A stretch of 64,000 nt of DNA from Urophycis tenuis (taxonomy: Eukaryota > Chordata > Actinopteri > Gadiformes > Phycidae): assembly GCA_036785325.1 (NCBI GenBank), contig JAXIVH010000001.1, positions 6,642,235 to 6,706,234 on the forward strand, written 5' to 3'. The translations under genes and the position numbers were made by a program. The notes under the pieces are model-generated. The model was given only the letters and a program-made list of their open reading frames with translations, made no database searches and was not told the DNA's origin. Below, piece by piece: positions 54,757-64,000 of the stretch. How positions within the stretch are numbered: position 1 is the stretch's first letter; every line of letters starts with the position of its first letter.

Positions 54757-56620
54757 GCAGCAACAGCAGAGTCCACTGAGCCTGGGGCCTCACATCCTCA
54801 GAGATCCATCTTGACTAAAGTGAAAGGGAAGAAACGTCTCTGCTACATGAATGCAATGCTTAGGTCAAAATGAATTAAACTTTATGAATGTACTGAGTGG
54901 ATTTGATCAAATATATACAATGTCAAACAGACATTGTGCAAGTGTAAAAGAGTGTTCTGTAGGCCTACTATAATAGCCCATATGTGCATCTTCTGTTGTC
55001 CATTCTGTAGTAGATACAGGCAGATCTGTCACAGTAGATTGTAGCCACTGCAGAACTACACTGCAGTGGCAGGCATGCTGTAGGCACTGCACTGCAATGC
55101 TGCTGCTTGGAAGTCTGCTGCACCGATATCACCAGAGAACAGGTTTCAGGGCAGGGGAAATATAACAGGATGGCAAGACCAAAAGACGATAACTTGTTTA
55201 AAAACAAGTCAGTCTTGTTGAGTTGTATAGTTTACTGTATAGTGTAATTATAGTACTTAATGTTGAAATGATATTATAGAAAGTGGTGACTTACAATTTA
55301 AATTTGACGTTTCGCTTCAAGCAAATGGTTGAAACTATCAGTTTACTGGCAGTTAACAGCCATAAACAAACAAAACCAATGATGTGACATAAGCTTATGA
55401 TTATGTCGTTGTTTTACGAATAAAATCAACATCTACTCTGTCTTAGTGTTCAGCCTTTTTGGTGGAGAGTTTATTACATTATGCTCCGTTTTGAGCACAT
55501 ATCAACAACAGTTGGTTTTGTCTTTCAAAGCGAATCTACTGAACACGAGTTTCCAGAGGCAGACTCCCTTCACTTGTTACAGCAGCTGGTTTCAGACCAG
55601 TGGGCAGCCCGGGGGTTGACTTTACTTGTCCGGGATCAGAGACTACAGTGCATGCTGGTCCAGGGAGAAGCGGTCTGGAGGAGCATCTGCATCACTGGTT
55701 GCAGGGATTACGGCGTAGACCCGACGACAGCGGGGCAATCAGGCAGATGCATTCACATCCCTTTTTTCAACACGCCGCGCCGTTAGCATTCCATTCATGT
55801 GCAAAAATAGACGTTGTACCGAGGCATTAGCCTATTAAAACAATATTTCATAAAATAGGATTTTCTTTTATGTCACCATGGCTTGAGTATCTATATTTAA
55901 AGGTCCTTAATAGATTGACTATTTGAGTCACCCGTTGTTTGTTTTTCTTGCACAGCATTTGATTAGATATCATGCAATGTATTGGTTGTTTTTTTGGGGT
56001 GGGAAACTCCCACACGACCTTCACAAAACTTTACATATCCCTATCCCCCCACCACGCCATTTTTTTTCTGAGGGAGGCTGTCGTCATGACAACGGTCTGC
56101 ATTATGCAGAAGCCTATGAAAGAACCTTTTCAACTTAAAAGAAAAAGACAAGAAGAAAAAAAAAACCAAGGTATTTGCATTGGGATTCCATTAATGATTT
56201 CTACTCTGCTAGATACAAAAGATAAGATTCAGAAAAAGAGTCCTTAACGTGGATTGTGCAGAGTGTCAATGGGCTGGCGTCACGCCTTTTTTTTCATCGT
56301 ACATCTCCAAGCCTCATTACCTACTTTAGAAATGTGTGTGTTTCATAGTTTTTCTCTTCCAGAAATGACTTGGAATGCCGGCCACATTCAATGCACTTGG
56401 TTACATAAATGTGTGCGTTCTCGACAGACAAATTGTAGTACAATACATCCCCCAATCTCAGTTAAACCATAAAGACCAACCTGATGTTGATAGAATCCTC
56501 CTCTTGTATTGGATCATATCAGATTAAAATCAAGACCATCAAACTGAACCCAGCATTAAGTATTACCCGTCCTTTGGGTCTGCTCATATTTTGGGCACAA
56601 AATATCCTCATTGTGTGTGA

Positions 56621-56621
<1 letters not shown>

Positions 56622-56652
<31 letters not shown>
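56622..56652. repeat. (AT)n microsatellite
   Basis: About 15 TA units. Confidence 0.95.
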
Positions 56653-56655
<3 letters not shown>

Positions 56656-57611
56656 TATATGCCACATATAATCGGCTAAGAACACCTCCTCTCAAAAAAA
56701 AAAACCAAAAACCCTGCAGCACAAGCAAATAATATGGCAGCCGTCACTGTGGTATGTCTCAAAGTTCTTACCTTGCACACTGAAAGCCAGGCGGAGATGC
56801 TGCTCTGTGAGGGGCAACACTGTTCCAGCTCTAACACACACAACTGTGCTCCTCCTACACGGCTGCCTGCACCTGCCTCTGCTATGAATGCAGTAGACAG
56901 AGCGTGGCTGGATTACCCACGGGTGGATCATATCGTGTGGTCTGGCTGGTGTTTTTGTAACGGCAGAACATGTGGTTAGGAACCCACCAGGCCGGTACAT
57001 AAAGCAAAGTTTATTTTTTCCAAGTTTTTTGCAAGTAAGTATCAGTTTCATGTGCTTTTCTTCAAATACACCATTGCAGAATGAAATATTGATTATGTCA
57101 TGCTGTTATTGGATTATGCGTTGTAGGATAGCAGAGTTGGGTGATATTTTATGCACTGTTAGTGGTTATTATTTTTCGGACCATGATCTATTTTATTGCA
57201 GCACATTCAGAAGTAAATTCCAATAGATACAATAAACATGAAAAATATCCACATACTCACCTCATGATTGCAGCTGTGTTTTCCCTGGCTGTTATCCCAG
57301 TGTGTGCTATGTTCTGGTGTTGACACTGGAGACTTGGCCAATAGACTGACCTGTGGGCATAAGGACATACACATTCGCTTTAGTTTGAGTGAAAACAAAC
57401 AATAAGGAGTCATAGAGTGGCAACATGTATGGTCTAAATGAATACTCAGAATGTTTGATATAATGTGCAGCTACATAAACTGTAAGGGTTATGGTTAGGT
57501 CATTTATGCTAATTAGTTGTAACTGTTGTTTGTACATTGCAGGCAGTTTAAAAATACGAATATGTAGGCATACCGATGTAAACACCAAAGTACACATTGG
57601 ATATTGTTTTT

Positions 57612-57716
<105 letters not shown>

Positions 57717-58817
57717 TTCTGAAAGACCATGGCTGCAGTTGTTTTGTTATTTACATTTGTGTGTACAATATTATGTTCTACACATTAGCCTCTTAACTCT
57801 GACCTCCTTTCTCTGTTGACCTCTGTCCTGTAAAACCTGTGGTGGTTAAAATTACAGAAGTACAGAATGTAAACATGTGGAAAGCAATTTCTTTATAAAA
57901 AAATTATGTCGTTTTTATCGCTTTTCTACTCAGAGAAAATCCAATTATTCAAGGTAATATATGTAAACTAATTTAGGATGACAATGTAGTGTTTTACTGG
58001 TGAGAAATCTGAAATTGAAAATGGAGAAACTGTGCATTGTTATGTTCATGGCCCTGTATTAATCCTAGCCCAGGCAATATAGAGTTTCAATATGGCATTC
58101 ACTCTCTATTCAATGATCAGCCCTAAAGTTCCTGATCACCTACGAGATGGCCCATGATCCTACTTACTTTCCCCCTGATTGGTGTCTGTGAGAACCCCCG
58201 CCCTGCTCCTACTGTCCTGTGCTTCTTATGATACTCAACTTATAGACACACATCCGTCTTCAAGGACAAACAAACAAAGCAAAGACAAGAACAAGTCCAT
58301 GGTGGGTTTCTTTTGGTAGTTCTCCGTTGGCAGATGTTTTTTTCATTGGTAATTTTAAAAAGTTCCTGAGTAACGAGAAGTCTGAGTAACAGAGCGGTCA
58401 CGGGTGGGAAAAGGGAGGACTGTTCTGACCAGGTGTCCCTGTGAGCCGGTGGATAAGGAGGGATTGTAAAGATCCTAATCCCAGAACACGGACTCATGCG
58501 TCTGCTTTAACTCAGAGGGAAACGTGCCAAGTCACAAGTGCTGACGCTGCACGCGATAGACGTTACCTCAAGGGACGCACGGTAACATTCGTCCACCATC
58601 CATCACCGTCCATCATCATATGTTTTTTTGTGTGTGTGGCATACTTGCTTGAATATTACGTTATGGTTGTTGCATAGCAAACCCTTCCAAGATGTGTTCT
58701 GGTTATTTAATGGTGCATCACTGGAGCGAAGACATATACCTTAAAATAAGTTTCTCAATATGCAGATATTTGTGTACACTGCCTTCTGGTGGTTGATTAC
58801 TAAATTAAATTATAAAC

Positions 58818-58820
58818 ACG

Positions 58821-58869
<49 letters not shown>

Positions 58870-58870
58870 A
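58818..58870. repeat. (ACT)n microsatellite
   Basis: About 17 ACT units. Confidence 0.96.
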
Positions 58871-59067
58871 GGCATATACTATGTATACCAATTTAGAAAT
58901 AAATAGTGTAGTATATTCAAAAATGTAAACAACATTATTAGCTTGCCATGCTGAAATGAATACGTGTCCGATGAATACAGCTGACCTTCAATCAATTGAA
59001 GAAAGCCACCAGGGGGTGCTAGAGTATTGGATAATGTGTGTTGTCATTGTTGTAAGGTTCAATCAAA

Positions 59068-59213
<146 letters not shown>

Positions 59214-59629
59214 GTAAGAGCGAGACACATTGTAAAGAACACCGGACATGGGCGTTACACAGCAATATCGATTTTTATTGTTGATTTCTTCGATTATCTG
59301 AAATATATAATGTGATAGATCAGTTACAGTATGCAGCTCCGTTGGTGTTGCGGCCATGCAAGATCATTTCTCCCAGAAAACAGGCAGATACCATAATAAC
59401 TAGTTCAGAGCCATTCTAACATAACTTAATTGGTTGTTAACTTCTCATCAGTGCACAAATACAAAACGGCTACCTGACAGTTTAGATTATGCCGCGCGGA
59501 GTCATGGCCTTACAATGAGAAAACAGGTTGCAGCTGCAGCATCTCACGACTACAAACGACCCGTGACTTAAAACCGGAGCTCTCGTCGTGCGGTGCCTAT
59601 ATTGACTCCACTCGTCCGCCGTTTAGGCC

Positions 59630-59631
<2 letters not shown>

Positions 59632-59708
<77 letters not shown>
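59632..59708. repeat. (GT)n microsatellite
   Basis: Uninterrupted GT run in a CpG-containing stretch. Confidence 0.96.
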
Positions 59709-59710
<2 letters not shown>

Positions 59711-59796
59711 CCAAGCTACCCCTGTGGCCTTCAGCGATCCGGGCCGCCTACCCTTGATCCGAGTTGCTATAGCAACCTGCGTACAACAAGGCAGCG

Positions 59797-59893
59797 GCGT
59801 AAGGGCCAGGAGGAGGCGTTCAGTTGGTACACAGGCCGGGCTTAGAGCGTAAGGGCCAGGAGGAGGCGTTCAGTTGGTACACAGGCCGGGCTT
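59797..59893. repeat. Two-copy 50-bp tandem duplication
   Basis: gcgtaagggccaggaggagg, cgttcagttggtacacaggc and cgggctt occur twice with a 50-bp period and are virtually identical, indicating a recent duplication. Confidence 0.93.
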
Positions 59894-60797
59894 TAGAGGG
59901 TTAGACTGGACGCGAAGGACGCCCATTGGGCCGCGTCTTTAGAAAGTTAACAGCAGGACACAAGACAGACATCAATAATGAAGGACATGAATGTGGTGGA
60001 AAGGTACAGGCTAAATTGCCTGAGAAGAAATTACATGTTATTGTTTCACAGTCTTTTAAGATGTAGGCCTTTTAGAATACTCAGGGTTTTTTTTAGGAGA
60101 CCATTCCAGTCCAAATCCATGCAAACGTAAATGTGAGTGGGGAACACTGGGGGCATGAGGGGGCATATGTCTATGCCGAATGCAATTGAAGGCCTGTTGG
60201 GCCTGATGCTAATGCCTTTCTTAAAATGTAATGCATGGATGCAAAAAATGTGACTGGTTGCAGACAGTAGAACAACAAAACTCAAGGAACATTGTAAATG
60301 AGAGATCGTAAAGTTGCTTTTAATTTAGTTGCATTGGTCACTATGAACAGACACTAGTGCATCGACTAACTAATTGATCAACATGGAAGATTTGCTTCCC
60401 TCTAGCTGCTCTCAATGTCCACCTTTATAGCTTATTCCTGCTCCAAGTGTATGGCAAACTGTTTCTCATGTGCTATGCAAAATGCATGTTGATGAAGCAT
60501 GCTCTTTATTGTGTACCTTGTGACGGACTAAAATGGAGATGGAACATATATGGGGAAATCCTTCTCTTTTTAGTGCCCACTTACATACATTGTCGTATAC
60601 ATTGTATGCTGTGTAAACATAATCATAATCCCAAAAATATTATATCTTTACATTATTTACAAAAATATCTGTCTATTATTGTCTATTCATTATATTTATG
60701 TTGAAAAATATGGAAGATGACCCTCTTAATCCTATCTACAATCACTATTTCCATTTCTGCAAAGTGATGAAAGAGCTACATCTAGCTTAAGGCAATG

Positions 60798-60808
60798 CTG
60801 TGTGCGTG

Positions 60809-60892
<84 letters not shown>

Positions 60893-61125
60893 TGTGTGTG
60901 TGCGTGGATGGGTGGGTATGTGTGGGCGTGAGTGTGAGTCTGTGTGTGTGTGTGTGTGCGTGTGAGCATGTGTGTGCGCGGGTGTGTGTGTGCGTGTGTG
61001 TGCGCGGGTGTGTGGGTGTGTGTGGGCAGGTGTGTGGGTGTGTGTGTGCGTGTGTGGTTGTGTGGGTGGGTGTGTGTGTGTGTGCGTGTGTGTGTGTGTG
61101 CGCACGTGTGTGTGTGTGTGGGCTG
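60798..61125. repeat. (GT)n-rich array, about 330 bp
   Basis: Pure GT at 60818-60886, then variant GTGC/GTGG units to about 61125. Confidence 0.95.
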
Positions 61126-62224
61126 GTGGGTGGGTGCATCATGTTTGAGGCTATAGGTGCAGCGGTCATGTCTACTTAAACATTTTACACAAAGGCAGAG
61201 AGCTTTGCTACGCATCACGAAGTGACATTCACCATTGAACAATCCTAGCAATCAAACATGGCGGCCAGTATAAATACGATGATCTTGATCTTGCTTCGGT
61301 GTTTTCGTTCAAACGTGAGGCATTGCAAATGCTCTTCTTTTTTTAATAGCATCTGTGTGGAGCTAAACTATGGAGAAAAGAGAGAACGTTTCTTATGTGC
61401 ATTTCTACTCCATGTCAGTATGGAGGGGTCTAAAACAGTACAGTATAAAAGGCCTCTGCTGGACTAATCTGATTCGAGGAGCTCAGGATGCTACGGCAAG
61501 GCCATGGTTTGAGTACAATGTGGATAAAACCCAGATAATCATGGTTGTTTTTCTTTATAGTTCCAGGCCTATTTTTCTGAGGTATCAAGCATTAATTCAA
61601 ATAACTAATAAAACAATAAAACGTCCACAGGAAAAAAGAGAAGAGAGGACAGCAGCAAGGCAAGTCACCGCGAGGCTACGAAGCCTTCAGCGAAAGACAC
61701 TGAAACTGAAAGAATTGTCAAAGCTAATTAGCAGCATTACAGTGTTAGGCTGTATCTACGTGTGTGCGTCCACCCTGACCATAAACACCAGTATGGCGTC
61801 CGTCGTAGCACACCTCTAAAGCAGGCAACAAAGGCTCTTTTGCAAAAAAAGTGGGGTTTTTTTGCCGTTTGTCGGTTTAGTTTCTCTGGTAATATATAAT
61901 CTGAAAACAAAACAAGGAATACAATGAAAAAATAAATCCTCTCTGTGAATGAATGTGTCTTTTGGAACAGTACTTTGCATCTCGCTCGTCACGCGTCGTC
62001 ACTTATCAAGTTAATACAAAGATGGCCGATGGAACTTATTCGAGATGAGGTATGGATATCGTTGACCAGGTTCCAGGCTTATTTCGTGACATACAAGGAA
62101 AGATTGAAAGTCTACAGTGCGATTGGGAAACCGGGCCCCCGTTGGAGTCCGCATCTCTCTAGGGAAAACACAGGAGTCTTTTTTTTCTTCTTCTCCGGTC
62201 AAACAGTCAGCAGACCCTTAAGAT

Positions 62225-64000
62225 TCACTTCCAGGTGGGCTTAGACCCCCTGGCGCTCCCTGGCGCCTCTCTGTGTTGGGAGCTCTTTTCAGAGAAGCTG
62301 TTGACCTTGCGGACGTCCTCGCGCAGTGTCGGTGGCGGAGGAGTGCCGCTGCGATATGAGCTCCGACCGGTGGACCTCACGCTCTGCACCCTGCGCAAGG
62401 CGCCGCCCTGGGCCTGCTCCTCGCCTTGGGCGGCAGCCGGCCTGCTGGCGCCGGCGTTCTGTACGGGAGACGGCATCCTGCTGGGTACGGCCGAGCCCGT
62501 CCGGGCCAGCAGCGACGGGCTCCGCGACGGGGTGGAGGGAACGGAGGTCGGCACCAGCTCCTTGATCTTTCGGGACGTGGAGGCTACGGTGTTACGGGCA
62601 AAGCCAGGGACGCCGGAGGTGGACTTGGGGCCGGGGGCCTGGGAGCTGGGGGCTTCGGTGGAGGCCCCGACCTCGCCTTGAGCCAGGCCCAGGGCCCGGG
62701 CCTGGGCCTGGGCCTGGGCGAGGGCTCTCATGGTGGAGCGGCACATCTTCTCTTCGGGCGGAGCCTTGGGGATGTTCCTCAGGGGTTTCGCGCTGGGCTT
62801 GTGGAAGGAGGACTTCTTCGGGGTGTTGTCCCGGGCCCACCTGGAGATGCTGCTGGCTAGGCTGCTTCCCCTCTGGGTCTTGGCCTCGTCGGGGGGCAGG
62901 CTGGAGTGTCGCGGGGTCCTGGTGGTCTTCTCGTTCCTTCCCCTGGCCGGGATGCTCTGGTCACGGAGCGGACGCCGCGGCTCGCCGCCGTCCTGAACGG
63001 GAGCCGGCTTTTCTGGCCGCTTGCTGCTTGATGACCTGGTGTGCTTGGTTATGGGAACCACTTTACGCATGCCCTGGTTCTCGCTGTTTGTCAGCGTCCT
63101 TACACCGAGACAGCCAATGCCCTTGACTATTTTGGTAACCTTGCTCTTTGCGAGCGGTAGTTTAGGAGGACTTGTAGGAGCTATCCTCCCTGCTTTTTTC
63201 CCCTCTGCAGTGTCACAGCTGTCCGTGTCCCACTCTTCTGTGGTAGCTGATGGAGTGATGGAGGATGCGTCTGTGGATTTCCGCGCCGAGAGCTCATTGG
63301 TCGAGGATGAGGTCGACTTCTCCTTGGGAGGGATCGGGCTTTGCCTCGTCTTCTGGGCGTTTTTGTTGCCGGTGTTTTTTAGGTCCACCCCTTCCCTCAA
63401 TAGAGGGGAGCTGTCTATCTCCGAGTAATCCAATGCAACCGAGCAGTCCGCTTCAGTGCAGTCCAGTATGTAAAACATCGGCTTCCTATTGGACACAGAG
63501 GAGTCTAGTGGGAGGGGCGTGTCACAGGTTGTTGATGAAAGGGTGCTGTTGTCCTCCTCTTCTCTGTCTTTCTGAAGAGAATCTCCAGACAGAGTTGTCA
63601 CCCCTTTGCCCAATACCTCAGGATCTGCGTCTCGTTCTAAAACATGACTCAGCGGAGTGATGTCCAAAACAAGGTTAATCGGAGAAGCCCCCCTCTGCCC
63701 CTCCTCGTAGGCCACAACACCCCCCTGTTGGACAAAGTGCGCCTGATTACTGTTATTGTTCGGGCTCGCCAAGTCAAAGGTTTGAGGCCCTTGGACGAGC
63801 GTGTGTTTCTCCACACTGATGTTCATGTGCCCCGTAATTGCGGGGTTGGAGAGTTGCGCTGGGTTTTGGAAGATGTAACAGGAGCTGGGCAGAACACTAC
63901 CCTCCGACACGCTGCAGTAAGTATTGTTGTTGCAATAGGGGTCCTCGTTAGCATTGAACCCCGAAGAAGAGAACCTGGCCAGCGGACTGATGGGATCCTC
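62225..64000 (-). CDS. fhdc1: FH2 domain-containing protein 1 (inverted formin), C-terminal exon, partial
   Basis: Open on the minus strand from the window edge to a TGA at 62225-62227, about 591 residues, so this is the 3' part of a larger gene whose FH2 domain lies outside the window. FHDC1 links actin and microtubules and affects Golgi and cilium organisation. The frame does not start at the GTG at 63910: it continues upstream as EDPISPLARFSSSGFNANED. Ser/Pro/basic-rich and without recognisable enzyme motifs. The blocks ENQGMRKVVPITKHTRSSS, EEKMCRSTMRALAQAQ and FARNTVASTSRKIKEL match what I remember of the FHDC1 microtubule-binding tail. An AQAQAQA-type run at about 62690-62720 is a short coding repeat. 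Adjacency and shared strand with trim2 match the human order FHDC1-TRIM2. Antisense ORFs over this exon are shadows. Confidence 0.82.
   Translation of the reverse strand, partial: EDPISPLARFSSSGFNANEDPYCNNNTYCSVSEGSVLPSSCYIFQNPAQLSNPAITGHMNISVEKHTLVQGPQTFDLASPNNNSNQAHFVQQGGVVAYEEGQRGASPINLVLDITPLSHVLERDADPEVLGKGVTTLSGDSLQKDREEEDNSTLSSTTCDTPLPLDSSVSNRKPMFYILDCTEADCSVALDYSEIDSSPLLREGVDLKNTGNKNAQKTRQSPIPPKEKSTSSSTNELSARKSTDASSITPSATTEEWDTDSCDTAEGKKAGRIAPTSPPKLPLAKSKVTKIVKGIGCLGVRTLTNSENQGMRKVVPITKHTRSSSSKRPEKPAPVQDGGEPRRPLRDQSIPARGRNEKTTRTPRHSSLPPDEAKTQRGSSLASSISRWARDNTPKKSSFHKPSAKPLRNIPKAPPEEKMCRSTMRALAQAQAQARALGLAQGEVGASTEAPSSQAPGPKSTSGVPGFARNTVASTSRKIKELVPTSVPSTPSRSPSLLARTGSAVPSRMPSPVQNAGASRPAAAQGEEQAQGGALRRVQSVRSTGRSSYRSGTPPPPTLREDVRKVNSFSEKSSQHREAPGSARGSKPTWK

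Noticed and set aside
55481..55786. 101-codon ORF in the spacer
   Set aside because: No recognised family, no neighbouring exons with matching phase, and ORFs this long are expected by chance in 17 kb.
62235..63660. Long plus-strand ORFs at 62235-63660
   Set aside because: Antisense shadows of the GC-rich fhdc1 exon, with no family resemblance.

Overview
The window is vertebrate nuclear DNA, almost certainly from a ray-finned (percomorph-type teleost) fish. The reasons are small spliced exons with GT-AG introns, very dense GT/CA, GA and poly-C/poly-G tracts, several tRNA-headed teleost-style SINEs, and four recognisable vertebrate genes. Nothing bacterial or viral was seen.

Layout: (1) 1-1950 upstream sequence, perhaps with axin1 5' non-coding exon(s). 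(2) 1951-8786, plus strand: axin1, 12 coding exons, apparently complete (880 aa), then a 3'UTR of about 2.7 kb ending near an AATAAA at 11428. (3) 12141-31313, plus strand: gtf3c1 (TFIIIC largest subunit), 37 in-phase coding exons (1959 codons), cut off by a 200-N assembly gap at 31380-31579; the last part of the protein is missing. (4) 33823-44912, minus strand: trim2, 11 coding exons, complete (753 aa), with a candidate alternative first exon at 39622-39672 that would give a form lacking RING, B-box and coiled coil. (5) 44958-62224: gene-poor, microsatellite-rich spacer that probably carries trim2 5' non-coding exons and the fhdc1 3'UTR. (6) 62225-64000, minus strand: last exon of fhdc1 (inverted formin), open to the window edge. 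FHDC1 and TRIM2 are also adjacent and co-oriented in human (chr 4), whereas AXIN1 and GTF3C1 lie on human chr 16p. The change of synteny coincides with the N gap.

The genes are not an operon-like system: axin1 is the Wnt destruction-complex scaffold, gtf3c1 recruits RNA polymerase III, trim2 is a neuronal E3 ubiquitin ligase and fhdc1 links actin and microtubules.

The most interesting non-gene structure is that several minisatellites are tandem copies of an exon-intron junction. They carry the last exon bases plus the donor (axin1 exon 5, gtf3c1 exon 35, trim2 exon 10) or the acceptor plus the first exon bases (gtf3c1 exon 33). These arrays place rows of shadow splice sites beside the real one, and in trim2 the first two shadow donors are in frame. 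Other splice sites are built from simple repeats: a (TCTAA)n retroposon tail directly at a trim2 acceptor, UG repeats at many sites, and homopolymer C tracts. One gtf3c1 intron has a GC donor. All exon coordinates were read by eye from splice consensus, phase continuity and remembered family sequence; no alignment was run.
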